This document shows, piece by piece, positions 1 to 12,304 of a DNA stretch of 64,000 nucleotides (positions are counted from its first letter, which is position 1; each line of letters begins with the position of its first letter). The DNA comes from Eunapius fragilis (taxonomy: Eukaryota > Porifera > Demospongiae > Spongillida > Spongillidae). The notes beneath the pieces were generated by a model. That model was not told the origin of the DNA and did no database searches. It saw only the letters and a list, made by a program, of their open reading frames with translations. The stretch spans positions 3,155,314 to 3,219,313 of the forward strand of contig OY811989.1 of the NCBI GenBank assembly GCA_963681505.1, written 5' to 3'. The position numbers were made by a program, and so were the translations under genes.

Positions 1-1263
1 CTTTCCCCCTGCTATGATGACATGCCGCCGCAGGTCTACCACGCACCCATACTGTGACATAAAATCAGTGCCCAATAGACATTCCTGAGTCAACTGCTGT
101 GCCACTAAAACCAAATGATAACCAGACACTCCCCCTATGGATACCTTGACATTAGTTTCACCTAGAAGTTTCAACTTCTCTCCACTAGCTGTAACCACTG
201 AACGGAGTACAGGCTGTAGTGTTCCCATCGTTTTGGCATGAATCTGTTTCCATACATCCTCACAAATCAGGGTGACCCCAGAACCTGTGTCCACCAACAT
301 GTTTATTTCATGTCCACCAATTGAGCCTTTCACTGTTAGGAGGGAACTCACAGCAGCACTCTCAAAAATGCCAGGACACTCTTTCTTTAAATGCCCATAC
401 TTCCCACACTTCCAGCAACCCCCTTTTCTCACCCTCTGATCACCACTGGGCCGTTTCTTTTGTATGTTCCTTGGGTCTTTCTGTGCCAATTGGTATTTCA
501 GTTTATCCAGCTGTCTAGAGAGCTGCTCTATCTGAGCTGATAAACCTGGCTCCTTTTCTGTAGGCAGCGTTTCTTTCACCACTGCTGTGATAGAATTCTC
601 ATCTCCCCCACGGTTTTTCACCACACCTTTTGCATCTGTACATAAAGCTTCTGCTTTTCTACCAGACTGTAACTTTCTTTGCGCATCCTCAACTCCTTCC
701 TGCTGACTCGCCCATTTCACCGCCTCCTCCAGACTGGACGGCTTATCCCGCATAAGCTTCAACTGGATGCTGGGGGAACAAACACCATGTATAAATTGAT
801 CTCTCACCATCTCCTTATGTTGCTCTCCAGACCAATTCGGATACGCCTTATCAGCCAACGCGCGAAGGGTTCCAATGTATTCAGGCAACCGTTCATTTGG
901 TTTTTGCATCCGATGTTGAAACTTAGCTTGCCATTCCAATTCGTTGCCGTCAGGGTTGTACTGCGCCTTCAAGCATTCCGTTACGTCGCTGTATTCGGAG
1001 TCACTGTCTAGCCCCTGCTGCAAAACCACTCAGAATGGCTCATCATCCAATAAGGACAGAAGCTCGGCCACCCACTGTTCCGTTGAAATTCTGGCCTGAT
1101 GTGCATAGAGCTCGAATCTCCGTAACCATAGGGCCAAGTCGGATGTTGCAGAGAACCGTGCTGGTGGTCTCATGCTCATCCTCACTGCCCCTACCTGTAA
1201 AGGATTAGCGCCACTTGTGGGAACTTGCCTGTCAACCTCCATGTCTTGCTCTTCGGTGGCCAT
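1..1263 (-). mobile_element. Ty3/Gypsy retrotransposon gag-protease region, partial, one nonsense codon
   Basis: On the minus strand a reading frame starts at the ATG at 1263 and runs off the left edge, broken only by a TGA at 1030-1032 (a CGA arginine codon would restore it). The amino-terminal part is a gag-like protein. A CCHC zinc knuckle follows (C-x2-C-x4-H-x4-C, about 370-425), and then a retroviral-type aspartic protease whose active site reads LVDTGSGVTLI (about 270-300). A zinc knuckle next to a DTGS protease is the normal order at the gag-pro junction of Ty3/Gypsy elements. A primer-binding site lies exactly at the start codon. Reverse transcriptase would lie beyond the window. The single stop suggests a recently inactivated copy. 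Confidence 0.85.
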
Positions 1264-1279
1264 CCCACTCCTGACACCA
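1262..1279 (-). promoter_or_regulatory. tRNA-Leu type primer-binding site of the Gypsy element
   Basis: The minus strand reads TGGTGTCAGGAGTGGGAT. This is the complement of the 3' end of a leucine tRNA (…CCCACTCCTGACACCA), the usual primer site for minus-strand DNA synthesis in many Ty3/Gypsy elements. It overlaps the gag ATG, so the 5' LTR must end just beyond it, near 1281. Confidence 0.7.
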
Positions 1280-1280
1280 C

Positions 1281-1449
1281 TGTAATGCCAGCCGCGTTCC
1301 GCGCAAGTAATAGATCCAAAGGACAGACTCAATGACAGCAGCAAAATCCACGTAATTACACAGTAGCACACGATATGTACCTACGCTCATACACCACACT
1401 TATACAACACTAGCATATACATGTTCAGACGTCTGACACCACATGTTAC
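1281..1449 (-). repeat. Candidate 5' LTR of the Gypsy element (outer edge unresolved)
   Basis: Directly outside the primer-binding site the plus strand reads TGTAATGCC, so the LTR would end …GGCATTACA in element orientation. Two possible outer ends begin with TGTAA: at 1360 (an unusually short 80-bp LTR with TGTAAT/ATTACA termini) and at 1449 (169 bp, with a TATAAG motif inside on the minus strand). The matching 3' LTR is outside the window, so the true length cannot be decided. Confidence 0.35.
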
Positions 1450-3500
1450 ACATGTACATTTATAAATGTGTATACACTTCAAACCTTCCCAAAGTGGTAA
1501 TCCCTGTCTGCCAGCTCTTCGTGGCAGCCTGCGTGCTAATGGACTCTCTGTTTGGTTCTGAAAAGAACCATTTTCATCTTGCTCGATCTCGATCATAACC
1601 ACGATAACCACAATGCAGTCAATAATTATAATGTTATTCATCCGAAAATGGCTAACTTTTCAGAGCCAACGTTCGAGACAAACATTTTAGCGGCAGAGTA
1701 AACGAAACTTATCGTTAAACTAGCGTTTCAGATACAGATACCTGTCTTCTATGCATTGTTAAGGTACGGTAGCCAAAAATCAAAGCGATACGCGACAATC
1801 AGCTAGATGCGTTTCCCTCTAAAACAACACATTTGCAGCCGCGGTCCTCGAACCGTTTAGCGCATTCAACTTTCGACCCAACCAAGTAGTGCAGTTATAT
1901 ATGGGGTAGTTACATGGTTTAGCCTGATCTGTTTCCGAATAGGGGAGAAATCAGCTAAAAATGTTTTTTCTGGACAAGGAACACAAATTCCCCAATATAG
2001 AAAGTAAGGTATCACGTGATAAGCTACAATTTCAAACTCTTTTGGAAAACTAGTTTGCCAACGAACTGCATTATTAGAATTTTTATAGCTGAAGTCGTTA
2101 TTGATAAAACTGATTTCAAACATTGATGAGTTTATACTCAACTATCACGGTGTCCACTTTAGATCGTAAATCATTAGCAGAAATTGAGTGTGAAAATGTG
2201 CACGCACTATGTACAGCTATACATCATTGCACAACAATCAGTTTAATAAAAAGGAATAATACAGGATTCCTCAACATATTAAGCAAATTGGATTTTCAGG
2301 GGGGATCGCCCATTGCAACACCAGTACGAAGTCACTGAAAGACTAAAATTTTTAATGAACAGTGAAATAAAATAAGAGTTGGATTAAAAAAAATTGTGTG
2401 AAATTATGGATTGGTTCAAAGTGGATGTAATTAGTTTTTAAATGAATTATGTGCATTTTTTGTGCAAACAACTCCATACACTGTGACATAAAAATTATCT
2501 GCAATCCATTAGTACCACATATACTTACAGTAGTGATTACAAAAAGTACACAAAATATACGAGTAGTTTCTTTCCATGCCACACTCCTAATAACTCAATT
2601 ATATTCCTACGCAAACACTATGTTTATGCTTTACCAATACCTCAGGGCTGAAATTACTCAGTTACTAATATAAATATGTTGCAGTTGTTGTAGTTAACCG
2701 AATACTAACAAACCAATCAGATTAAGCAATTATATCAAAACCCACTTAAATCAAAATATTCAAAGCCTCTATTATCAAAGTTATTCAAGATTATGTTAAA
2801 GAAAATGATTATAATAACATCTACTAAATAGAATATGCTGAGAACAACGCTAATTACTAGGTTCAATAGTGAGTAAGTTATTAAAGAGAAGTAAATATTT
2901 ATTTGTAACCCTCACTAACAAGCCCAATAACACAATTTGATTTGGTAATGGAATTTTATAGTGAGTCACTGAAAATCAATGTTTAGTCATGATCATATAC
3001 CATTCTGAAGTTTTGAATATTATAATTAAATGCCAATCAAATATCATAGTATTTCTCACTTTCATGAAAATTATGTCAATTTAGTTAACTGTAATTACAG
3101 GCTTTTGATTTTATCTTTACTGTTGACAATACAGTTAGTATTTGCCTAATTGCAATTAATAAATACTTCTTTATCATTTGTGCTTCAAACCGTGTCATTT
3201 CTCCTTTGAGGACACCCTGTGTGTTACATGTACCTTTGTGACCGCTACGCTAGCATACACATTCAAAAATATTACTCATGTCATTTTGTTCCGTGACAAT
3301 AAAGAATTTTTGCTTATAACATTACAACGTCATTCATTGCATCACATATAATGGCCAGAAGGTGGGGGATAATGATAATCCAACAATTGGTACAAGGCAC
3401 ATGAAGCAATAGTAGAATAATGGATGCTTGAAAATATTAAAACATTATCTTTAATTAGTGTCCAGGTCCTGGAAATTTAGGTTAATCTCTAACTTTCATC
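1450..3500. other. AT-rich non-coding stretch with a dispersed repeat
   Basis: No convincing coding sequence is seen. The part at 2690-3190 resembles 42310-42740 in the same orientation, with shared blocks such as GTTCAATA.TGAGTA, TTTGATTTGGTAATG and GCCA.TCAAAT.TCATA, so it is probably an old copy of an uncharacterised dispersed repeat. Confidence 0.4.
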
Positions 3501-3517
3501 CCTCAAAAAGTTCTAAC

Positions 3518-6500
3518 CTTTGGAAACTGGCATTGTTAGAGCCACAAGATCCAACTCCACTTCCTGATGCACTAGAAAAATGGAATAAGCCAGTATTGTC
3601 ACCATTGTTACAACTTATACAAAACATGTGTTGAAATTAATTGGAGGCAGATCTCAACTATCATAAAATGAAATGTTGTACCTAACCACATAACATTTAG
3701 AGGTGCAGAGGGCCACTCTGCAAAGAAACAATAGCACATAAAAGCATGTGAAAAGATGCAGGAATTCCACTGCAAATCAATCACAATCTCACCTTTTTCT
3801 GAGCACCATAATTAGTTTTGCTCTGAAGCTCAAATACTGATCCACTAGAAACAATATTTTTAAGGCAACAAAACATGGACAAACGATTTTGAGTCCAAAC
3901 ATTGCTTTCACCTTAGGGGACTTGCACTGTTGGAACCACTGGGTCCATGACCATCTCTTAATGCCCTATAAAAGAGTATGACAAATAAAATCACAAGCAT
4001 AAAAAACAATTTCTGTTACTTTTAACATTACTAAACTATGTACCTCTCAAATGCTATAAATAAAGTTAGTCTAAACCAATGGGGATTCACCTTCGGGAAC
4101 TGACACTATTGGAGTCAGAAAGTTCACCCCCACTTCCTGAAGCACTAGAAAGTGAAATGGAATGTTACCACTTAGAAAAAAAAAGTATTAAGCTCCACAA
4201 AATGCCCATTGGCAAGAATATTAAAAATAACATTTGTGTACCTTGCTTGACCAATCACGTTACATTCGGATATCCTGGAGGCCACTCTGCTGAGGAAAGT
4301 AAACACATAAACAGCAGTTTACAAACAGCCAAGAAACAGATGTAGAAACTGCACTGCAAATCAATCACCACCTCACCGTCTCTGCACATCATCACTAGTT
4401 GTTCTTTTAAGCTCAGTACCTGATCCACTAGAAAAAAAAGAATGCTCATCACACATGACGTACAAATATATTTTCCGATGAGGACAATATGGACAAAGAA
4501 TTTAGAATTCAATCATTCGTATTCACCATAGGAGATTGGCATTGTTGGAGCCACTTGGTCCACCTCCATCCCTTAATGCCCTGAATAGGAGTAAGACAGA
4601 AATAGTATCACTAATACTAAAATGAATGTTTGTTAGATTAAGAAAATGATCCAATCAAAAACTATTAATTTTGTCTAAACCAATTGGTTCCCACCTTTGG
4701 GAACTGGTACTGGTGGAACCACTAGGTCCAACTCCACTTCCTGATGCACTGGAAAGGGGAATAAGCCACAATTACTACCACTTATACAAAACATATGTGG
4801 AAATAAATTGGAGACGCATGAAAGTTCAGCATGTTGCAGTACCTTGTCACATAACATTCAGAGGTCCTGGAAGCCACTCTGCAAAGGAAGAAAAAAATTA
4901 TAAATGGGAAGTTACAAACCATCACGTGGAGAAGATGTAGAATCACACTGTACACCAATTACCCTCTCATCGTTTCTGAACGCCATCACTAGATTCGTTC
5001 TCAACCGCATGTTCGCACATTGAAAACACTGATTCACTTTAAAAGGTATGTCACACATGCAGTACATGATAGAAAATTCACACTATGACCAAATAGGCTA
5101 AGAATAGTTAGAATTCAAGCATTTATTTTCACCTTGGAGGATTGGCAATTTTGGAGATACTAAGCCCACCTCCATTTCTTAATGACCTGAATAAGAGTAA
5201 GACAGAATTTTGCAATACTGAATGCATTTCCAACTAAGCATTATTCAGTATCTTTCACCTCTCAAATACTATCAATGAACCAATTACTTCTTACCTTTGG
5301 AAACTGGCAATGTTAGAACTACCTGGTCCACCTCCACTTCCTGATGCACTGGAAAAAGGAGTAAGCTGGAATCGTTACAACTAATACAGATTTATTAAAT
5401 GCACATCTCAGTTATCATTATTTATTTAAAAGGTTAAGATGTATGGTTACCTTGCTTGACCAATCTCATAATGATCCGACGTTCTGGGGGCCACTCTGTA
5501 AAAAACAGAAATTACAAGCAACTATATGAAAAGCTATGAAGATTGAGAAGCATCGTCTTACTGTCTATGAACACTATCATTAGTTACGGTATGAAGCTCA
5601 AACACTGATCCACTTAAAGAACAAAATGATAACATGCATGAAAATATTCTGTTTTTGACAATATGAACTAAGAATTTACAACTCAATTATTGCTTTTAAC
5701 CTCAGACGATTGGCACTGTTGGAGCCACTTGGTCCATCACCATCCCTTAATGCCCTTGAATATGAGAAAGACAGTATTTACATCACTGTTACAACAATGA
5801 ATCACTGTTAGTTGCTAACATTAAACATTCTTAATCTTACATATCTCAAATACTATTTATTTTGTCTAAACCAATTGGTTCTCACCTTTGGGAACTGACA
5901 CTGTTGGAACCACTTGGCCCACCACTTCCTGATGCACTGGAAACAGGAATTATTACCACTTATACAAAACATGTGCTGAGATTATTGTCCATCTCAGTTA
6001 ATAAGAGTTTAGGAAATTTATCATTACATTAAAAGTATGGGTGCCACACCCCCAACTGATAAATTAGTAAATTCAAAAAATATTCACAAATGTTGTAATG
6101 ATAATGCTTTCTACATTTGACACTCAATTGGCTAAAAATCCTCCAACAAAGAGGGTCACATAGTTGACCAGTTGTATTAAGGCAATGCTAAGGTTTCAAA
6201 GTTCAGTATCCTTCCATCAGGCTGCATAAAGCAGGGAACAATAATTTATTTATCTAATTGCATCTTTACAGAGCCTAATAATAAATAAACATCTTAAATT
6301 TGATTTACTTCTCAAAGTTCATATCTTCTCTCATGGTTGTAACTTGCTATTTTTATAAGTTGTAACAATTTATTTTATCAGTGATATAAATCCTAACTCT
6401 CCTATTCAAGACATTATAGATCTATTATAAATAGCATATTACAACCATGACAGAAGTTGTAGACATTCAGGAGTAAACCAATAATTCCACCATCTCTGAA

Positions 6501-8382
6501 CAACATAAAAGTTATGGTATGAACCTTAAACACCGATCCACTTCATTCATAAAATGATGAAGTAAAATACTTAATTCTTATTAGACAATATGAACTAAGC
6601 AATTACAACTCAATCATTGCTTTTAACCTCAGACGATTGGCACTGTTGGAACCATTTGGTCCACGGCCATCCCTTAATGCCCTGAATAGGAGAAAGACAC
6701 ACTGTTACAACAATGAATCACTGTTAGTTGCTAACACTAAACATTCTTTATGTTACATATTTCAAATACTATTAATTTTGTCTAAACCAATTGGTTCTCA
6801 CCTTTGGGAACTGTCGAACCACTAGGTCCACCTCCACTTCCTGATGCACTGGAAAAATGAAATAAGCCAGAATTATTACCACTTAATTGGAGGCACATCT
6901 TAACTATCATTATAAAATGAAAGCTCAACATGGTGTGGTACCTTATCGCATAACCTTCAGAGGTCTTGGGAGCCACTCTGCAAAGGAAGAAAAAAAATTT
7001 ATACACAGCAAGGGTTATAAAATACCCCATATGAAGATGTAGAATCACATTGTATACCTACCGTTTCTGAACACCATCACTAGATTCTTTCTCAACTTCT
7101 TCGTAATTTGACAATGCTGATTCACTTCAGAAATAAATGTTTGTCACACATGCAATAAATTACATAAAATTAATTCATCATTTGCACTATGACAACATGT
7201 TAGAACTCAAACAATGCTTATGCTTATCACCTTGGAGGATTGTCACTGTTGGAACCACTTGGCCCACCTCCGTCCCTTAATGTTAATGTCCTGAATAGGA
7301 GTTAGACTGGATATAAATCACTGATAAAAGCACTAAGCCAAAATTGTTACAACTTATTTAGATCTTTAATAAATAGCAAAATACAACCATGAGAGAAGAT
7401 GAAAACATTGAGGAGTAAACCAATCACCCCACCATCTCGGAACACCATCATAGTTATGTATGAAGCTCAAAACACTGATCCACTTTATTCATAAAATGCT
7501 TGTCACACATAAAGTAAAATACTTCTTATTACACAAGGTGAACTAAGAATTTACAACTCAATCATTGCTTTTAACCTCAGGCAATTGGCACTGTTGGAGC
7601 CGCTTGGTCCACCTCCATCCCTTAATGCCCTAAATAGGAGAGCGACAGTATTTACATCACTGTTACAACTACGAATCACTTTTAGTTGCTAACATTAAAC
7701 ATTCTTAATCTTACATATCTCAAATACTATTAACCTGGTTCTCACCTTTGAGAACTGACACTGTTGGAACCACTAGGTCCACCTCCAATTCCTGAAGCAC
7801 TGGAGAAGGGAATAAGCCAAATTATTACCACTTATACGAAACATGTGTGAAAATTAATTGGAGGCACATCTTAATTATTACTATTAAACATGTTGTGGTA
7901 CCTTATCGCATAACATTCAGAGATCCTGGGATCTACTCTGCAAAACAAGAAAACGTTTTAAATGGCAAGCTAGAAAAAGCCAACTGAGATTATGCAGGAT
8001 CACACTGTACACCCTCACCGTTTCTGAACACCATCACTAGATTCATTCTCAAGTTCTTCGTAAATCCACAACACTGATTCACTTCGGAATAAAGTTTTGT
8101 CACAATGCAGAAGATAAAAAGAGATCAGAATTTGTACGAAATCAATCACTGCTTTTCACCTCAGGGGACTGGCCATGTTGGAGCCGCTTGGTTCATCTCC
8201 ATCACTTAAAAAACAAGGCAGAATTAAAATCACTAAATCAAAAATGAATCACTGCTAAATCGTTGAAGACTAAACTTTTTTTGACCTCTTCATCTCCCGA
8301 ACACTACTAATCAAGTTAGGTTGCTAACTTTTGGAAACTGATACCGTTGGAATCACTAGGTCCACCTCCACTTCGTGATGCA
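3518..8382 (-). repeat. Tandem array of mini-exon cassettes (four exon types, ~600-bp unit)
   Basis: About 31 short segments are bounded by an AG acceptor and a GT donor on the minus strand; most start and end in the same phase (codon split 2/1). Type A (54 bp): 3518-3571, 4091-4144, 4695-4748, 5295-5348, 5886-5936 (51), 6802-6848 (47, frameshifted), 7746-7799, 8329-8382. Type B (54 bp): 3912-3965, 4527-4580, 5133-5186, 5701-5754, 6628-6681, 7231-7290 (60), 7576-7629, 8160-8204 (45). Type D (50-66 bp): 3793-3844, 4377-4427, 4971-5036, 5562-5612, 6491-6540, 7062-7124, 7433-7482, 8019-8081. Type C (36 or 45 bp): 3682-3717, 4242-4286, 4843-4878, 5451-5495, 6942-6977, 7902-7937, and a degenerate copy near 8473-8508. 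Gene order is A-B-D-C, about 65-72 residues per unit. A and B encode Gly/Ser-rich peptides such as GSGGGPSGSNS and LRDGGGPSGSNS. Introns are also conserved between units. D copies at 3793, 6491 and 7433 are frameshifted, and the 4971 donor is AT. I do not recognise the protein. Confidence 0.75.
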
Positions 8383-9630
8383 CTGGAAAAAAGTGTTAAT
8401 CAGAATAGTTGCCACTTATACAAATCATGTTGAGATCTATTGAAGGCATATGAAAGTTCAAAATATTGTGGTATTGTTTCTCATAACATTCAGAGGTCCC
8501 AGGAGCCCTCTCCATACAATGAAATACATTTTCAATGATTTATTTTTGCAAACAATTGTGATAAAAATCAGGGGACAAACTTTGCCTTGCCTTTTTTCCA
8601 CCCACTTTGAGATGTCATTCCTAAGTCTGCATTTAGAGAAGTCATTAAACAACATCATCAACAATACATTTCAAAAGCCAATTACACACTGCAAAGATAG
8701 GATAGCTCATGGTGTTTAGAATTATTGCTAAAATTAAAATGTGATTATGCAACCATGAAGCTAAATGTAAGACGAACACATTCAGGAATGATAACTGCAC
8801 GATGTCACAATGAAACTTACGTGCTCATTGAACACACTAGCACATGTGACTCTAGCTCTTTAAGTGTCATTTCAGCACTGCAGGTGAGGCATTTTTCTTT
8901 TGGTTCACAGACATTCTAATAATGAATGAAAATATAAATCTTCACAAGAAGCAGTTGACATAATTGACATACCAAATCACAAGGGTCATCATCATCATCA
9001 TCATTATGATCATCCTCACTTATGTCCCTCTGCAATGGTCTCACATAAAGTGTGCCTGTGTTCACAACTGAACCTAGAATCTAACAGTAATTCCTGACTT
9101 TGGTGACTCAATAGTTACTAATTGGCTTCCACACTGTACCAGCAACATATAGCCACCACACAATTTAAGTGGAGGAAAAGCAGCATAGATAACTGATTTA
9201 ATATGCAGTGAATCTCCACCGTAATTGAATGAAAGGATTTTATTGCTGAAGTCTCGTTTGGCCAGCTGCATCCGAACTTGACTTGTGGGAATTTTTTGTT
9301 TGGTTACGAAGAAGTAGACAAGTTGTGGCCTTTTGCCTTTTTTTTTTAAACTATTTGCTTATTCTTTTTGGAGAACAGTTCCTGGCACATTGCCAACCTA
9401 GTATGACTCTATATGTTAAAATAAATTATTATTATTATTTAAACATGCACACAAAATGGCTTACAGTGGGTGACATGCTTTTGTCAAGAACTTGCACCTA
9501 TACATTTTAAAATAGGGCATAATCCTTTTAAAGTGGAATATTGTTGTAATTTAAGCAATGCAAAGCACTATACATGAGCTGTAGATAAATTAAATTAAGT
9601 CACTCACTCTGGAGATTGTAGCTGCACCAT
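3518..9630 (-). pseudogene. Multi-exon repeat-protein gene or decaying gene containing the mini-exon array
   Basis: Upstream of the array I see plausible 5' exons in the same orientation. Exon 0 is 9608-9630 (ATG at 9630, donor GTGAGTG, phase 2). Exon 1 is 8973-9281 (acceptor CACAAG, donor GTATGTC). Exon 2 is 8821-8877 (57 bp, acceptor CCTGCAG, donor GTAAGTTT, both ends phase 2). Exon 1 encodes a compact domain (KILSFNYGGDSL … GGYMLLVQCGSQ … GITVRF) followed, after an apparent 1-nt deletion near 9076, by GTLYVRPLQRDI and an acidic run. Because of that break and several faulty exons in the array, a pseudogene or a decaying gene is likelier than an intact one. No 3' terminal exon or poly(A) signal was identified below 3518. 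The exon 1/exon 2 junction phase is not fully resolved. Function unknown. Confidence 0.5.
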
Positions 9631-9689
9631 TTCCACAAGAAGCATAGTGTAAGAAAATTGTACCATATAATTGCCATGGAAACTCGATT

Positions 9690-10050
9690 CTGACATTGAA
9701 TGTGAACATCATTTATACCACAAATATGTACAATGCAATGCATGAAAAGATACAATGAAAAGATGCTAAATATGTACAGACAATAAAACGATAGCTTATT
9801 GAATGGCAATAGCGATATCAGTGTCTGAACCGAAATTTAAAAATATAGTATTCATGAACTACAATAGCCATGTTTACAATAGCCATGTATAAACATTGTT
9901 CTTGTATGCATGCATTATTTATTAATTATTGTTCCTTGTTTCACTTTACTATATCATTGCACTTTTTGTAAACAATAATTAAGGCATACATTGATGCAAA
10001 TAAAAACTGCATTGTTACAATCTTCTACAGCTTGAAAATAAAATGAAACA
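9690..10050. other. AT-rich spacer
   Basis: No coding signal. There is a short direct repeat (ACAATAGCCATGT twice near 9865-9890). Otherwise nothing was recognised. Confidence 0.4.
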
Positions 10051-10248
10051 CCTTGTATAATAGTCCTATATTTAGCACACAAACATAATGTCCTACAAAT
10101 AGGCGAAATATAGGACTATTATACATTTCCCCTTCTTTTTAGACCCTTATTAGACCCTTGTTTCCTTTTTACACCAATATTGCCTTATTCAATCCTAACT
10201 TTCTCGTTAGAGAATGTTTTTATTACTTGGATCTATATAAGGTACACA
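10050..10248. mobile_element. Partial copy of the long foldback MITE family
   Basis: The sequence holds the family core (TAGTCCTATATTTAGCACAC), a short inverted return of it, and one full right arm ending near GAGAATGTTTTTATTACTTG. The left arm is missing. It belongs to the same family as the complete copies at 37313-37598 and 39518-39789. Confidence 0.7.
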
Positions 10249-10284
10249 AGGTATATTGCTTCTCATTTAATTACTTTACCGGCT

Positions 10285-10600
10285 TCAATATGTAGGCAGG
10301 CTGAAATAGGTGTGGTTGCTGTCAACGTTCTTGCCTATGTAAATATTAGCCAAGGTACAGCTGACAACGTATACAATGCAGTTGTCCAAGCCTTAGAGAA
10401 TAATCTCCCGATGACAAAAGAGACCATTTATTACCAAACTGGTTGGATTTGGCAGTGATTGAGCATCTGTAATGACTGGATGCAATAGTGGTGTCAGTAC
10501 TCGGCTGAAGGGGGAACAACCACTGTTGTTCACACTGCACTGCATGACACATAGACTGAAACTGGGATTCAAGACAATTGTGTAGGAGAAAATAGGTTCA
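10285..10600 (+). pseudogene. hAT-like (DUF4371/ZMYM-type) transposase fragment
   Basis: The plus strand encodes GTADNVYNAVVQALENN followed, after a frameshift near 10435, by LVGFGSD, a stop, ASVMTGCNSGVSTRLKGEQP and LHCMTHRLKLG. The GFGSD-x-ASVM-TG-x-NSGV pattern and the H-C-x2-HRL-x-LG pattern are typical of the catalytic middle of hAT-type transposases related to ZMYM/DUF4371 proteins. Both ends are missing and there is an internal TGA, so this is dead. Confidence 0.65.
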
Positions 10601-10977
10601 TGACCATCTTCTCAGAGCTTCTATTTTTCTACCATTCAAGTGCTCTTAACAGGAAGAATCTCAAGTCATCCTCTGCTGCAGCAGGTGTGAAGTTCCTAGT
10701 GTTGTATATTAGTGAGCCTTCATTCAGTACATATGACTGGTGGAACCGTCTTGAACTACTAATATCTATTTGTACGTATCTCGTGTGATTTTTCCCCCCA
10801 CCATTTTTCATCAGTCTAGAATGTTCTGTTAGAATTGTATTGTGTGCATTGACTAGAATAAGTTGTTGTCTCAAACAAAGAAAGATATTGTAACAGGATT
10901 TGGGCCCAGCACCACTGTATTTCTAACAGAAAAGGAGAGCTCTATAGTATCCTTGTAGAAAGTGACCGACAAAAATA

Positions 10978-12300
10978 GAGGACAAGTGGTCAATCGACAA
11001 ACTGACTGAACAAAACTGGTCCACGTGGAAATTCCAAGTTTCGACTGTAGTCAAAGCAAACAGTTTGTGGGCTTTCGTCGACGATAGTACGAGTGGGCAG
11101 GTAGAGAATTAATCTGCTGAACAAAGAAAATACACATTGAACAGACAGACCAGGCGGTGGCAATTTTGGTTATGTCAATTAGCCAGTCGCTCTTACATCT
11201 CGTCACTGAAACTAGAAAGGTCAGCATGGATTGTTTATATAGGAGCAAGCTGGCACATGATTTTTGAGCGGAGCTGGTTTGCCAACTACATTGCCTTCAG
11301 AACACCTCAGAAAGTTAGAACTGCAAATGTTGACCCAATCCAGGCACTTGGATATGGGGACATAGTTATTCAGACGATCTTAGAAAAAGGAACTGATCAG
11401 TTCACTGTGAAGGATGTTCTTCTAGTACCTGACTTAACATGCAGCCTTCTTTCAGTTTCAACATTGCTAGAAAAGGGGTGGAAATTCAATTTGGTGAAGG
11501 AAAGTTTAAGATTTTGGATCAGGAGGGAAAAGTATGTGTCAAGGTATAAAAAGAGATCGGCTATTCCTTTTATACTGTCAAGTCAAGATGCCTAAAGGGC
11601 ACATAAAGTTTGCTTAAGAAGTTCTTATCTCTGATGCAAAAGTACCAGTTGATCTTAACTTGTGGCATCAGACTTGGTCATGTAAATGAACTGCAGTTGC
11701 AAGAGACTATCAAGAAAGGTCAAATATGTAATGTGGAGATCTCAGACAATGACTTGTTAAAATTCTGTGATGGATGTGTGGAAGCCAAGATGTCTTGCAA
11801 ATCCAATAAACCAGTGGGAGAGATCCAATCAGAATATACTGGACAGTTAATTCACTCGGATTTGTGTGGTCCAATGTCTAAGAGCATTGGAGGTAGCAAA
11901 TATTTTGTTACTTTTATCCATGATTTTTCCAGATGGGTCAAAATATACTTTTTGAGAGAGAAGAAAGAGGCAATGGTGAAGTTTAAGGAGTTTTAAGCAG
12001 AAGTGTGGAATCAGTGGGAATCACATATCCAAACGCTGAGAATAGATGGAGGTGGCGAATACAAGAGTAAGGAGTTCAAAGACTTCCTGAAATCGAATAG
12101 AGTACGTCACGAGATGACAGTCAGGGATACACCAGAACAAAACGAGTTGTGGAAAGAATGAATCGAACCCTTTGTGAATCAGGGCAAGCAATGTTGTTCC
12201 ATGCAGGACTAAGCAAGGGATTTTGGGCTGAAGAGATTAACACTGTGGGATTCATTAGGAATTGTCTTATCCCATCAGCAACAGGAGAGACACCATAGTT
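10978..12300 (+). mobile_element. Degenerate Ty1/Copia retrotransposon (gag-protease-integrase)
   Basis: Plus-strand fragments in the correct Copia order: gag (ENWSTWKFQV-like near 10980-11110), a protease remnant with GAS-x-HM (about 11240), then VKDVLLVPDL…LLSVSTLLEKG, the pre-integrase zinc region (LGHVNELQ … CDGCVEAKM) and the integrase core with HSDLCGPM, FIHDFSRW, LRIDGGGEYKS and VVERMNRTLCESG (up to about 12210). The frame is broken several times (near 11595, 11997 and 12150), and most of gag and all of RT/RNase H are absent. The next transposon begins abruptly near 12305. Confidence 0.85.
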
Positions 12301-12304
12301 TTCA

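Noticed and set aside
1387..1641. 84-residue minus-strand frame beyond the Gypsy LTR
   Set aside because: No recognisable domain; the isoleucine- and valine-rich start comes from AT-rich sequence.
3518..8382. 54-bp exons suggesting a fibrillar collagen gene
   Set aside because: The exon length matches collagen, but the encoded peptides have no Gly-X-Y periodicity; they are GGGPSGSNS-type, alternating with 36-66-bp exons.
3518..8382. Regularly spaced repeats as a CRISPR-like array
   Set aside because: The repeated blocks are splice-bounded coding segments in ~600-bp units of eukaryotic DNA, and the intervals between them are conserved too.
8725..8919. 64-residue plus-strand frame
   Set aside because: It lies opposite the better supported minus-strand exon 8821-8877 and lacks any motif.
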